NCBI GenBank assembly: GCA_020740775.1
Contig: JAHEWK010000008.1
Coordinates: 2,418,001-2,482,000, forward strand
Source of the DNA: Ilyonectria destructans
Taxonomy: Eukaryota; Ascomycota; Sordariomycetes; Hypocreales; Nectriaceae
Length of the DNA stretch: 64,000 nt
Direction: 5' to 3'
Shown in pieces: positions 41,668-53,700 of this stretch. Position numbers and translations under genes: made by a program. Position 1 is the stretch's first letter, and every line of letters begins with the position of its first letter. The notes below the pieces were generated by a model. The model did not search any database, was not told the origin of the DNA, and saw only the letters and a program-made list of their open reading frames with translations.

Positions 41668-42655
41668 GGAACAGGATCGAACAAAGCTCTTCTTGGTCGT
41701 GAATGGTCGGAGAGGAGAGACTGTTGGTCGTCCTCCGCAAGCGGAATAGCTGCAAGCACCGTCATGGTTCCATCGTCTCGGTTGGGTGGCGTGCGTCGGA
41801 AGTGATGCCTTCCGGCAGCTCAAGGAACATCGCGTGCGTGCTCGAGTGTCTCTACCAGAGTATTGCAATCGCTGGAGCCGTTGTCGGGGTCTACATCTGC
41901 TGTGGTCAATAAGCATTCCGTGGTAGTTGACAAAAGACGTGGCGAAAGATGCCTTCACTCAGTGAGCAATCGAATCGTACTCAATTAGGATGCAAGAGAA
42001 GTCAATAGTCGATGGTCCTGGTTATGGGAATGTCCTTTCAAGATGAGGAAAGATGAAGTGGTAGACGAGAATGCAAGCGACGCGTTCAAAACACGCGTTC
42101 AAATTACGCAACCACCGTGACGTGACGGAGAAGCCAATCAAGTGAGGCAACGCGCGATCGCAGAAATTGATTACGTCTAAGCCTCACGCTAAGACCTGCG
42201 TGGATGCCTGGCTCACTCTGAAGGGTAGGGCGGGTGAGCCAGCTCCGGCAGAGCTCACCCGGCTCCGCTGGGTCGCGCGATTGGCTCGACGGCAAGAGCA
42301 AAATACACATCTTCATGAGAATCCCTCAAAAAGCAAAAAAAGCGGGGGGATTTCCCCACGCCTGAAGCGGACCGGTAGATGAGCGGACGGCGCCATTGTC
42401 CGGGGCCCCAAGTGGTGTACGAGTGTGCCGGTATTCAAGTGGTTGGATACCTGGAGAGGACCGGAAGCACGCGGGGTTGTTACACGGTGCTGACGCCGGG
42501 AACCGTGTGGGGGAATCAGGAGAAGGCTTCGGGAGCTCTGGCGCGTCTCGTGATAACCGGAACTGCCCATATCCAACGGCGGGTGTATTGGGCGGTGGCT
42601 GACCGCCTCCCATAGTGGTGTGACTTTGGGGGCAGCGGAAACCCTTGAATCGATC
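41668..42655. other. No gene recognised; edge between accessory and core-like DNA
   Basis: Only short frames without domains were seen. The 3' end of the amidase-like gene starts at 42656. Confidence 0.45.
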
Positions 42656-44929
42656 TCACAGTTCATCCGATAGGCCCTGAGGTTGTAACATGAGGAGCCG
42701 ATCCTCGTTGTTGGCAGCATGGGAGCCTTTCTCGAGAGGGAAGGCGAAGCGTCCGGTGCTGACTTGTGTTGGCCAGTGGGCCTGCTCGAAAGCCTGTTTG
42801 ACGAGGCGAATCATTCCAACTTCACTCCCAAAGCTCCCCATGAGAGAGACGCAAACAGGTTGGTATTCAGTTCTCCCACTGATGCGGGAGTAGTAAGGTA
42901 GCTGAGCGACTGGTCGGTAAAGATTCCGGTTAGCACCCCAAACTCTCCATCGGGTGAGGCGAGGCAATGCCTCAGCTACTTACAAGGGACGGCTAGATGC
43001 GGTGCCCCCAAGATGGAAGCCAGGTACTCGGGAGTAACCCCCTCGGAGGTGGTTGGTGGACTAATTGTCGTCAGCACGTTATGCAGGTTGTAGACGCCAT
43101 GAGACGCACCTTGTGGCGTCGTCCCGGTGCCGGGTGTCAGAAGTCCCGCAGGGCAAGATCATGATGGTTTCAGCGTTGGGGGTTGCATCTAAGGACATGA
43201 TGTGTTCGTGGAACCATGCGCGGTATATCTTGAGGCGCTGCATATGCTCCTTGTATTGGTCTTTGGTAATCGTCTCACCCACGTTCCTATTTTCGGTCAG
43301 TTGCAGAAGCAAAGTCATCGGCACCAAACATACCAAAGGAACTGAGGCGTCGCCTCGACGAATGCGTTTCTGTGAAACTTTTCGCGATACCGATTTCTGA
43401 AATCATCAAAGGCATGATAATATTCGTAGCACCATGAGTGAAACGGGGCCTTGATCGTTAGCCTCGATTTGGGACTGACGGAACATGCACTTACATATTT
43501 CATGTATGTTTGCATCCCTTCCCCACGGGATTCAACTGGGCGGCTCTCAGCCCACATCTCTCCGAGATTGACCTCTTCCACCTTTACTCGCATGAACTTC
43601 TCAAGAGTAGAAACGAATTCGTCCACTAAGCGTTGTTGGCTCTCATTCAGGATCGGATGCAGATCAACCGGATATATGATCTTTTGAGGTAAGTTGACCT
43701 CGAGAGAAATGATACCAAGAGTAGGGGTCATCCGAAGAAGGTCCTCGAGGTTGCGACTGAATAGACGTCCATTGTCATAGCTACAGAGCAAGTTAGCATG
43801 AATCAAGTAGTTAGCTTTCGTTTGACAAACATGGAAGATTTCATGATGCCATTGAACGCGACGCTGCCAAGAGAAGGGGCGATTGAATAGAGGCCATGCT
43901 GGGCCGCTAAGCCATTGTCTGTAAAGTAAGTTAGTCTGGGATAATAAGTTTTCGTATAAACTCACCATCGCAACCAATGCTCTGCTGCAGCCACTCATAT
44001 CCTAACACACCAGCCGCAGCTCCCACGGATGCACCTAACAGCGTCTGATATCCATCGCCTCTTGCACTCCACGGGGCCTGCTCATCCACCCACTCGACAC
44101 CGGTACTCAGGTGGGACGTCTTTGTCTTGCCAACAATGATCGCTCCAAGATCAATTAGACTCCGTGCGTGACCAGCTGTGGTCATAGAGGTAGCACTGTA
44201 AAGAGACGCCCAGGCTCGGCTGGATAAAGCCGAACCTGTGCCATTGAGAGAGGTGAAGTCGCTAATGGAAACGCGGATGCCTGAGAGAGGTTTCCGGTGA
44301 GAAGGCCGAGGGTGGTAGAGTCTTGAAGGAACAGCAATTGACTTGGAATTACCCTGGGAAGATAAGGAACTCAGGACTTGAAACCTGATCATGTCAGCAG
44401 CGAGCGCAACTTGCATGGGTGGCGACCTACTCGTCTGGGTGATTGATGTCGTCGGGAATAACACCAAAGGCAAATGCCCCCAAGTCATCGTCATACAGCC
44501 TCCACGCTTGGTGGAGATTCGGCCCGTGCAAAAAGTAAGGCCCGGATGGCAATTCCGCAAAGTCGTCGCTCAAACCGACGATGTCATCGAGGTGGTAAAC
44601 CTGACGCGCCAAAGAGTCCTCGAGAGAGTCCACTGCACTTGCATTGCCATTTCCGGGCTTTTCTACCAGCACGGAACCAAAGTCTGGAATGAAGACGTCA
44701 TCATAGTCATCGAGAAGCTGAAGTAGCCCCTCGAGGTCGCCGAAGACCTCGTCGGTGGTAAGGAGCGTGATCGGGATGATGGCATCTGAATTGATGGTTT
44801 CTTGAATAGAGCCCTTTGACGCGTTAATATGGAATGTGTAATTTGGGCCTAAACTGGATGATGTACAAGTTTCTGAGGATGAATAAGGTACTGGAGACCC
44901 GCGACGGCGCAGGTAACGATGGGCTTCAT
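42656..44929 (-). CDS. Amidase-family protein, probable pseudoenzyme
   Basis: Nine exons are in frame: 44929-44892, 44853-44431, 44384-43966, 43918-43831, 43780-43495, 43449-43334, 43286-43110, 43060-42984 and 42909-42656 (626 codons). All introns are 38-74 nt. The fold markers of fungal amidase-signature proteins are present: KPLSGIRVSISDFTSLNG, then LIDLGAIIVGKTKTSHLS, QAPWSARGDGYQTLLGAS, EYYHAFDDFRNRYREK, YLASILGAPHLAVPFAQLPY and PVCVSLMG. The catalytic Lys (normally IKD) is Ser, the cis-Ser loop is GASVGAAAG, and the DTGGS nucleophile Ser is Leu (DDNGLA, codon TTA). The frame is intact, so the protein is probably made but not a standard amidase. The start is uncertain: coding-like sequence continues upstream to about 45185 without an ATG. 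Confidence 0.75.
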
Positions 44930-45323
44930 GATGGACTGAAGCGCTTCTAGGGAGAGGTAGAGCAGAGGGTCAAGCGCGGTAATGGAGGGAAACTGCAAGC
45001 CATGAGGCGAAACTAGGACCGGAGCGCTGATGCTGAATATGGATAACTCTAGGGATGATGGAAAGGTGAAGAATGTCTCGACTTGAAGGTCGTCGCATTC
45101 GCCGGCGAATGAAGCTAGGCGGGTACGAACTACAGCGGGAGGGAGACTAGCGGCACCTTCCCGGAAACCAATCCCCGGTGAGGCTCGGTGAGCTTATCGC
45201 TATCGCACCGCTGTGGGGTAAAGTACACCAAAATTTCCAAATCCTCCACCCCCACCAAGCCGTCACCGATTCGACATTACCACCAAACATCCCGCGTCCT
45301 GCAAAATCTACAAGACCGCAAAA

Positions 45324-45914
45324 ATGGCCAAGAAGAAGGGTAATTTTCTCCCTGTCACGCTCGCCTCGCTCTGTAGTTCAACCCCCCCTCTAACATTCCC
45401 CCCAGGACCCTCCAGCCGCTCCCGCGCCGCGCGCCGCGCCACCTCCCCCGGCATCGACACCGACAAGTCGCTAAAGGACGTCAAGCCGCCCTCCAGCACC
45501 ACCGCCACCACGCGGCCCTCCGTGCTCGCCGTGCACCAGTCCGCGGGCGTGCAGAAGAAGTCCAAGAGCGGCCGCAAAAGCCAAATGTCTGCCAGGGCGC
45601 GCCGGCGCCACGAGAAGGGCCTCGAGATGGCCGAGGCCATCATCGAGCGCACCTACCACAAGGTCGAAAAGAGCATTGACCGCGGGCGCAGCGTCAAGCA
45701 GCGCAGCAAGGCGTGGGAGGACATCAACAAGATTGCCGAGGCCGAGGAGCAGCGCGAGAAGGAGCTGAAGGAGGCTGAGGGCGGTGATGGGTGGGAGACG
45801 GACGAGGACATGGGCGGCGCAAACGGAGACGCAGTGACGGCACCCGCTGTGGCTGCTCCTGTGCCAGCGGCTGCCGTGCCGTTGCCTATGGACGACGATG
45901 ACGAAATTCTCTGA
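45324..45914 (+). CDS. ALB1: ALB1-type ribosome biogenesis protein (ARX1 partner)
   Basis: ATG 45324 and a 66-nt intron (45340-45405, GTAATT...CTAAC...CCCAG) give a 174-aa protein: MAKKKGPSSRSRAARRATSP, then SVLAVHQSAGVQKKSKSGRK, a basic helix (SARARRRHEKGLEMAEAIIE) and a WEDINKIAEAEEQREKEL segment, ending acidic. This order matches the Alb1 family, which with Arx1 accompanies pre-60S subunits from the nucleus to the cytoplasm. The intron length is a multiple of three and stop-free, so retention would add 22 residues near the N-terminus. The gene is divergent from the amidase-like gene. Confidence 0.85.
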   Translation: MAKKKGNFLPVTLASLCSSTPPLTFPPGPSSRSRAARRATSPGIDTDKSLKDVKPPSSTTATTRPSVLAVHQSAGVQKKSKSGRKSQMSARARRRHEKGLEMAEAIIERTYHKVEKSIDRGRSVKQRSKAWEDINKIAEAEEQREKELKEAEGGDGWETDEDMGGANGDAVTAPAVAAPVPAAAVPLPMDDDDEIL

Positions 45915-46177
45915 ACAGTTGCGACACTTGCGATGCTACGTAAACGGGATTGGGGTCGGAGTTTGGGTGTGCAAAATTCGGGTCATTGCCTTTTAGAGGG
46001 GGGATACGGGATATGTATGCGGCCTTGGTTTCTTTCTTTTGCTACCTAGGTTGTAGACTCGCCTATTTGGCAGATATACCCAGAGTATAACTATTGATAC
46101 ATAAATCACAACTGGTGTCTTCTCCAGCATGGTGCCTTTAATTTGTCAAACTACTGTCCCTGAAGAAACGGGACAGA

Positions 46178-47020
46178 TTATTTCGACACGCCCTCAAGGT
46201 AAAGTCGCAGCGTCTTGTTGATGTGACCATTCATGGGCTTGTACTCCCTGGCGCCCACCTCCTCGACGCCCTTCTTGACCTTGTCCAGCACCTCGCCGGC
46301 CTCGGCATCGTCAACCTTGCGGCTGTTCTTCTTCTTCCCGAGGATGACCTCGACGCGCATGCCCTTGGAGAGGAAGTTGCTGAGCTGGCGCATCTTGGTC
46401 TGCATGTCGTGGTCACCAATGGCCCAGTTGAGCTCCAGCTCCTTGCTCTTGGCCGAGGTGGCCTTGGACACGCGGCGGCGCTCCTTGGCCTCGCGCTGGC
46501 GTTCGTACTCCTCCTTCTTGTTGACCACCTTGCACACGGCGTACTGCGCGGGGATGCCGTCCTTGGGCTTGGCCGGCACGTAGGGGTTCACCATGCGCAG
46601 CGACTCGCCGTCGTCCAGGCGCGAGAGCACGTGGCGCGTGAGCAGCGGGCCGTCGAAGTTGCCGTTGTCGAGGACCATGATCTTGGGGTCGGTGATCTCG
46701 TGGTCCTGCGGGTAGCGGTCGCGGCCGGACTTGGTGACGTCCTCCTTGGTGGTGTAGCGCTTGTCGAAGCCGCGGTCGTCGTCGTCGACGACCCGAGGCT
46801 CAAGGGCTGGCCGGAGGGATTTCAATCGGGCGGCCGATGCCGCGAATGACCTGGACTGCTGCAGGCCATGAATGGCGGGCGACCGAGCGGCCGGGCTGGC
46901 GTGTCCGTGGACGAGGGGAAGCAGTTGGCGCTGCAGGGAAGCTTCCCGGCGTTCGAGAGGGGAAACGAAGACCCGGTACAGCGCCCGGCGGGAGTTGTTG
47001 AAGCACGAAAGGCTGCTCAT
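46178..47020 (-). CDS. Mitochondrial translation initiation factor IF-3
   Basis: A single exon encodes 280 aa. The first ~60 residues are Arg/Ser/Ala-rich and lack acidic residues apart from ERRE (SCFNNSRRALYRVF), a mitochondrial presequence. The IF3 N-domain (HEITDPKIMVLDNGNFDGPL) and C-domain (KSKELELNWAIGDHDMQTKM, LSNFLSKGMRVEVILGKKKN) follow. IF-3 binds the mitochondrial small subunit and assists start-codon selection. The gene is convergent with ALB1 (264 bp between stops) and divergent from IMP1 (398 bp between starts). Coding sequence is strongly GC-biased at third positions, unlike the accessory half of the window. Confidence 0.9.
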   Translation of the reverse strand: MSSLSCFNNSRRALYRVFVSPLERREASLQRQLLPLVHGHASPAARSPAIHGLQQSRSFAASAARLKSLRPALEPRVVDDDDRGFDKRYTTKEDVTKSGRDRYPQDHEITDPKIMVLDNGNFDGPLLTRHVLSRLDDGESLRMVNPYVPAKPKDGIPAQYAVCKVVNKKEEYERQREAKERRRVSKATSAKSKELELNWAIGDHDMQTKMRQLSNFLSKGMRVEVILGKKKNSRKVDDAEAGEVLDKVKKGVEEVGAREYKPMNGHINKTLRLYLEGVSK

Positions 47021-47418
47021 GATGGCAGCCGGGGGTTGTTAGGCTATATTTCGACAATGCGGAGTTGGGAGACGCAAAGAAGGCCCAGAAATGGCACCTG
47101 ATGTTTCGAAACGTGAGGTCGTGAGACTTGCTGGTTGCAGCTTGTTGCAGCTTGTTGGAGGCGGGCGGCCGGCGTCGGCAGAAGGTCGTCACTGCGGGAC
47201 AGCTTGAGCCCGGCCAATCAACGCACCGAAAGCTCACGAGACCCTTGCTGCAAGCTTGACGCAACACAGAACAGCTTAGACCTCACGTCGACCATTCCCA
47301 TCCAGCCTCGCTCGCAGCCTCATTCATATACGCTTATGAGTGACATGACACCACCGGCGTAGACATAGACTATCCCTCTCATTGGGCCGTCCCCTGCGAG
47401 GGGTCTAAACCACCCAAA

Positions 47419-48045
47419 ATGCCCTTCTTCCACTTCGCGCGCCACCCCGTGCGCACCTCCGTCTCGTTCCTCAAGGCGACCTGCCTCATCCACCTCGGCC
47501 TCTCGCACGGCTACAACATCAGCCCGGCTCAGGGCCCGTCCATGTTGCCCACATTCACTGTTGATGGCGACTGGATCCTCTGCGACAACACTCGTCGGTG
47601 TGGCCGCGGCGTCGGCATTGGTGACCTCGTCGTCTACCGTATTCCCGTCTTCTCCAACCAATGGGGAGTCAAGCGCATTATAGGCATGCCTGGCGATTAT
47701 GTATCAGTCGGAACTCCGGGTGATCCAGGCGAGGAATTGATGATACAGGTACGGTTGACTCCTCTTACTGCCTCTAATGTCGCATTGTCATGTCCATACG
47801 TGGACGTATCCATATGGCAAGAAAACCACACTCCCAACTCCCAACTAACACACACTTTCAACATTCAGATCCCACAGGGTCATTGCTGGGTGTCAGGAGA
47901 CAATCTCCCTGCCTCGCGCGACTCAAGACACTTTGGTCCCCTGCCACTGGCTCTCATCTCTGGCACCACCATTGCCAAAGTCCTCCCTTGGAACGAGAGG
48001 AAGTGGATGAAGAATGGGCTGGAGAAGGTCGACCAAGAATTGTGA
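47419..48045 (+). CDS. IMP1: Mitochondrial inner membrane peptidase subunit 1
   Basis: Two exons (47419-47748, 47869-48045) give 168 aa. The catalytic Ser motif is QGPSMLPTF (about residue 40) and the general-base Lys motif is WGVKRIIGMPGDYV. GHCWVSGDNLPASRDSRHFG is the signal-peptidase box that marks IMP1. An N-terminal hydrophobic segment follows FHFARHPVR. IMP1 with IMP2 removes sorting signals from proteins of the intermembrane space and is anchored in the inner membrane. The intron (47749-47868, CTAAC branch) is 120 nt and has no stop in frame; retention would insert 40 residues between the Lys box and the Asp box and probably inactivate the enzyme. Confidence 0.92.
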   Translation: MPFFHFARHPVRTSVSFLKATCLIHLGLSHGYNISPAQGPSMLPTFTVDGDWILCDNTRRCGRGVGIGDLVVYRIPVFSNQWGVKRIIGMPGDYVSVGTPGDPGEELMIQVRLTPLTASNVALSCPYVDVSIWQENHTPNSQLTHTFNIQIPQGHCWVSGDNLPASRDSRHFGPLPLALISGTTIAKVLPWNERKWMKNGLEKVDQEL

Positions 48046-48633
48046 ACCTGGCTATGACGATGTAAACCATGTACATTAGACACATGCCGCACTGCTTTGA
48101 TACGAATGACGACCCAGTGTACAATGACATCTTGCGAGGGTATAGAAACTATCAGCGTCCGTTGTCTAATTACATCTGCTCGCATCCATGTCCACTCTCA
48201 AAAATAGCCCCTCCTCCCGCTTAGCCCTTCATTGATAAGGTAACCCCAGCGGCTACAAATCTGCCGCAAATGCTTCGTTACAAAGAAAAAAAGAAATGCC
48301 AGTGGTCCTCCTGCTTCATGCCTTGACACCGCCCCCCTCGCCAGGGGCCCCGGCGAGCGTGCTTCGGCCGTCGAATGTCGTAGTCGGAATAGGAGAAAAG
48401 CAAGAAATATAACAGCTCCAACAAGAGCAATGCAAGCCTCCATGTAATAGAAACGCAATTATCCCGGTAAAAAAAACCAAGCAACAAGTCTTGGAGAAAG
48501 TTCAAGACGCCTTCAACACCTTTCCGCCTGCCGTTCCGTACTGCAACATCCCCCTAAACGCTTCGCTTTTTCGAGAAAATGATGAACTGCTCCAACTTGG
48601 AGCAGGATTCGAATGCCTACCGGCTCTGAACCC
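48046..48633. other. Convergent intergenic region (3' ends of IMP1 and VAC8)
   Basis: No gene was recognised; presumably the two 3' UTRs. Confidence 0.5.
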
Positions 48634-50737
48634 TTAGCCCTCAATATGAGCCTTCGACATGCTCTGCCCCAGGAGCTCAAGGCAGCGCTGGGCCAAATTA
48701 ACCACCTCACCCTCGTCCTCGTCCTCGAATTCGTTCTCGGCCTCGATCTGGCGGTTCGCAATGGTTCGGATGTGCTCGATGATGTCCTCTGCCTTGCCGA
48801 TGAGTCCAATTAGGGTCTTATCCTCCGACTCGAATAGCTGCAGCAGTGTCCAGACGGCAATGTGCTGGAAGGTGGCGTCGCCCGATTGCAGGAAGCGGCA
48901 GAGGTAGCCATGAATTCCACCGTTGGGCTCGGTCCAGTTTTGCACGAAAATAGAGTAGTCGCCAACTATTGTCGTCGGTCAGAGTCTGTCATGCGTAAAT
49001 GTAGGGAGGGAAGTTACCTTTAGAGGACAGGTTACCAAGGGCAGCAGCGCTGTTGCCTTGGACCTCGATACTGGGCGAGTGTGTCAGGGGAATCAAGACA
49101 CTGCACACGCCGAGGTTCAGCAAATGCGACTTCAGGTCATCACTCAGAGCGAGGACCGCAATGGCGGCCGTCATCTCCGACTGGACCGTGACAGGAACAT
49201 CCAAAACGAGTTGCTTGCACTTCTGCACGGCGCCAGCATCTAAAACGAGGGCCTTGTTGCGGTCCGAACTGGCTGCCAGGTTTCGCAGTGTCGAGATGGC
49301 ATGGCATTGGATCTCCTCGTTGTCGGTGGATCCAAGGAGGTCGACGAGGGGCTTGAGGAAGTTGGTCTCGATGATGGGGGACTCGTTCATCGGGTGGATA
49401 GAAATGTTTCGAATGCAGGCAACCGCGGAGAGAATGAGAGGCAGGTAGGAGGACTGCAGGAGGCGGAGGAGTGGGTGGAGGCCGTTGGCTCTCACGATAT
49501 CGAGCTGGTACTTCTCATCGGAAGCAAGGTTTCGGAGGGCAAGAGCTGCCTGGCACTGGACCTTGGGAGAAGTCGAGTCCATCAAGTTGACCAAGGACTG
49601 GACCAGCTTAGGCTCGGACTGCGCCAGTTTCCGTCGGTTGCTGGCATCGACAGCGATGTTGCTGAGGGCGGTGGTGCAGTAGTATTGAACATCGACATCG
49701 GGCGAGGAGAGTAGCTGAACGAGGACGGGGATAGCTCCGGCGTTTACGAGTTGCTGTCGGTTCTCGTCTGGCTCTTTGTTAGCATCCTACTCAAGACAAA
49801 TTACTCAGAGCTCAATATACCAGAGTGTGTCATGTTGAGCAGAGCACCAGTTGCGTTCCTCTGAACCCGCATATCGCGGGATTTGGCGAGCCTGGTTAGG
49901 GGACCAAGAGCACCAGATCGAGCGATCTTGGCCTTGTTCTCCTCATGGGTGGCCAAGTTCGTGATACATCCCACGGCGTTGCACTGAACCTCTACGTTGG
50001 GTGACATCATTTGGCGGATCAATGGGGTTAGGCCACCAAGCTGCACAATCAGGACCTTGTTCTCCGCTACACGGTCTAGGTCAGTCTCGTTGAACACGGA
50101 TAACAGCATCATTCGTGGACCTACTGTCAACTGCCAAGTTTCCCAGGGCGGCGCTGGCCGCCCTTTGGACCTCGATATCGGGGCTCTGAAGAAGAAAGAG
50201 GATGGGCTCGAGGGTATCGCGATCAACTTCCCGGACATCTAAAGAAAAAAAGCGGTCAGCATACCATGATGATAGAGGTGGCAGGCAAGATAGGTCTAAG
50301 ATTGGGTGAAGGAGTATCTGCCCATCTGCCTCTATCGTCACCATTCCTCTTTACATACCTCGCTCGGTAATCTCGGCAAACGTCAAGCTGGCACTGCGTT
50401 GGAGATCGATGTTCTCTGAGAAGACTAATGTGCTCAAAGCTCGGAGAGGTTCGCCCGAGAAGAAGTCGGTTTCGCCACGCTGCTGCGGTGTCAGCTTGGT
50501 AATTGGCACGATTAGGTCTACTGCGAGGGGTCACAAACGTTTTCGAGGTACTGCAGCAGGTCGGCAACGGCCTCCCGCTCGCTATCGGCAAGGACAGGCT
50601 CGTAGAGGCCATCACGGGATCGTCCTACAGATGCATCAGCTCCAGGTCCATCAAGTCTGTGGTCGTCACGGCCAGGACGGCGAGTGGCGTCTGAATCATC
50701 ACTGACCTCCACAGCATGTCGAGCAGGAGACACCCAT
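48634..50737 (-). CDS. VAC8: Vacuolar armadillo-repeat protein Vac8
   Basis: Seven exons (50737-50707, 50624-50539, 50482-50359, 50238-50125, 50066-49821, 49767-49018, 48965-48634) give 560 aa, the normal length. The N-terminus [11 protein letters not shown] carries the Gly-2 myristoylation site and the palmitoylated cysteines that anchor Vac8 on the vacuole. The array of about 11 armadillo repeats includes [39 protein letters not shown] and [20 protein letters not shown]. The C-terminus is acidic. In yeast Vac8 works in vacuole inheritance, nucleus-vacuole junctions, fusion and autophagy. All splice sites are canonical and in frame, so the gene looks fully functional. Confidence 0.95.
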
Positions 50738-53700
50738 GGCCGTGACAAAGGGCTCAGCGCCGCTGGTGTCGCCGGGAAGTTGTCTTGGTCGTCGGCAGCG
50801 GCGGAACTCGACGTGGGTGTCGACGTCGGCGTCGGACTCGCAGGCGTGGCTCGAGGATGAGACGCGGGTGGGTTTGTTGGAATCGGGACGGTTTGTTGTT
50901 GACGAAGCTGCGGAGCGGAAATAACGTCACAGCAACGGGGCGTCTCGGGGGGGCGAGTCTCGAATTACGAATATCGGGGCAGGGTTGCTGGGTTGCAGCA
51001 GCTGCGGAAAGAGGCTGAGCTCGGCGTCCGACACAGGGATAGAGAGCGAAAAAGGGCTCGGAACCAATCGACGGCGGATGCGAGGTCGTGGGCGGAAGCG
51101 GGACGGCGCCTGGATGAGGAAGGGGAAGAGAGTGATGGAGAGGAGGACGGATTGGTCTGCGTTGGGGAATAACGAGACGCACGGGTACGAAGAAGCAGGG
51201 CAACGGGCAACCTCAGGACCGGAGCAGACTGCGAAGAGAGTCGGAGCTCAAGCAAGGTACCGGCCTAGCGCCGCCTCAGGTACATCCTGGGTACGCCAGG
51301 GCTCTCCCTAGTACGTGGGATGGACTGTGGGGAGCCACTGAGGGCGAGGTATTTCTCAGCCCCTCGAAGGTACCACCCCGGTGACCTCACAAGGGGAGCC
51401 ACGATTTGAGGGGACCCACCGTACAGGCGCTAGCGACGACGTTGCGCTATGATTCTGCTTCTGCGTGCGCGCTGTGGTGCGCTACGCGGGTCATTGCAGT
51501 GGAGTTGACGCAGGGTGCTACAGTTGCTACAGTTGCTGAAGTGAGCTGCAGTGGGTCTGCGTATGGAGAGCTGGGGCATCCTTCTCGCTCTGGACCACGA
51601 ACCAGTTCCCCGGCTCCTCCCTGGAATCCGACGGACAGGCCCTTCAAGAGTCATGGTTCCATTCCAGTCACTTCACGCGTTAGCAAATATTTTGTACGGC
51701 CCTGTCCGTCGGTCGACAAACTTCCCTTGGAGACAAGGAACCGGGCATTGGCAAGTGCCTCTTACACTTCAGTCCAGGCTATCTAAACTCGCAGCTGCCT
51801 CCCACGAGAGCTTCCTAGGTAGTCCAAGCTTGTGGCACCAGGGATTGGTCAGTCACGACGACCAACTTCTCGAGTGGTAGCACAGGAAACCCGATGTCTG
51901 CTGCCCAAAATGGATATCCGATTTGTAACGCCCTGATATCTCGTTTGATATGTGCTCGCGGCGTCTAGACTACTCTCTCGGCAGGGTGAGAAAACGAGTA
52001 CTTTAGTCACTCCTCGTTTGGCAATGGTTGGACTGTTGATATCTAAGGTGCCTATCTCAATGCACACCAAGCTGTCAACCACCGGCCAAAGTACGGATAC
52101 ACCAATAAGCATTGGTTTCCCAAAATACTACATCCCCCAAGACAAATCCCAAAAGGGACAGCTCTCGCTCACTGATACCCTCCGTGACCGCCAGTTGCAT
52201 GTGACGCTGGAACGGAGAGACGATCTGCGGTGATGTTGCATACATGGGCTCATGCTCATCTCCATTGTCCCAGGTTGCGGGCCTTTGTCAGCTCACAGCG
52301 GGCACCGTCGGCACGCCTCGTCTGCATCCAGCAATACTTGGCCTGAGTCTGGCAATCTCTGGCTGGGCACACCATCTCGACCAGTTCGTGTGCTGCGGTC
52401 CCGCCACCAAGATCAATATTTGCTGCACTTATGATGACCTCCTACTTGGGGCGTGGACTGCCGGCTCAGCATTCAGTTGTCGATGCCTACTCAGTTGCCA
52501 CTCCAAGTTGGGAGGGATGCACGATGCGTCAGCCGTTACGACCACAGCCTCTTGTCGTTTTATTAGGACGTGGGCTCGAGGCTGTTCCCCATCGCCAAAT
52601 GGTTGACTGAACACACGGCGGTGGTGGTCTGTGTGGCATCCCCAGGCTTCTTTGGGCAAGTTTACGCCTCCAAATATCTGGCGGTTTCAGGCAGCACAGA
52701 CCTTCCTCCAAGACATGTGAGTCGAGATATGCCAGGACGGGCACCAGTGCAACGAAGATGAGCGCCTCCAAGGACCTTTGTTGAACCGAGTGCAACATGG
52801 CCAACAACCGCAATGCGCCCCAAAAACGTGGCAGCCAAGCTATACTTGGTGATTATGCCTTGTATTGCAAACACAACGAGCCGTTCGGGCGACAGTGACA
52901 TCCATGGGATCCATGTTTGTCGATCCGAAGGGAGGGGTGAACTAGGCTGGGCAACGACAAATGCGTGACACCAACCATAAGCTCTACAAAAAGAGGGTCG
53001 AAAGGAAGGGTCTCAAATGTTGAGATGGCTGCCTTTCTGTCCGAATCGACTGAGTGAATGTCCAGTTGCGCCATATACGCGTAGCTCATGGCCGGTGACG
53101 TATGACGACGGGTCTCTCCAATGCCTCCACGACGATAAGGCAATGCCAACTCGGCAGGAAATACGGATGCGTACACCGTAAAACATAGAATGAAAAAGGA
53201 TGTGGGTGGCCTAGATGAGAAGGTCTTGCACATTCCTCGTCGGGTAGGGGCGTACATGCAATTGAAATCCAACATCTCCGGTCTATTAATACGAGGGAAC
53301 TGGCGGAAGACTCTCCCGAAACACCGACGACGCTGGCCGCCAAGACACCCAAGCTCGGCGGCGTCGATCAGATCCATGACGGTGTCTGGGACCAGGGGGG
53401 TGCGCATTCGGTGTTCAGCTGTGGTTGCGTTGGTGTTGGCGTTGGCGGCGGTAGGTGTTGGGCGGATGTCTTATCATATTTCCAAGGTTATCAGTGACGC
53501 TGATTGCACCTCGGACGGGGAGGAGGGAGGGCGGCTTGTTTGGTGCCTCGAAAACGAAACTTGTCTTAATAATAAATAATTGATCCATCCTAGCCGAGGG
53601 ATTTGGAGGGGAGAATCAGCATCCCATCTCGCTGGCCTTTCCATCTTTTCCGCTCGCGTTTCTAATCCCGCCCACTTCATAACGTCACCGTCCCTCTCCC

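Noticed and set aside
1..42000. Starship giant mobile element
   Set aside because: Cargo-like genes are present but no DUF3435 tyrosine recombinase (captain) or element ends were recognised.
46223..46849. Long frame opposite the IF-3 gene
   Set aside because: It is a mirror of GC-biased coding sequence and has no domain.
52853..53579. Overlapping frames of ~130-180 aa upstream of SNF4
   Set aside because: No domain, no intron, and composition like noncoding DNA; probably chance frames.
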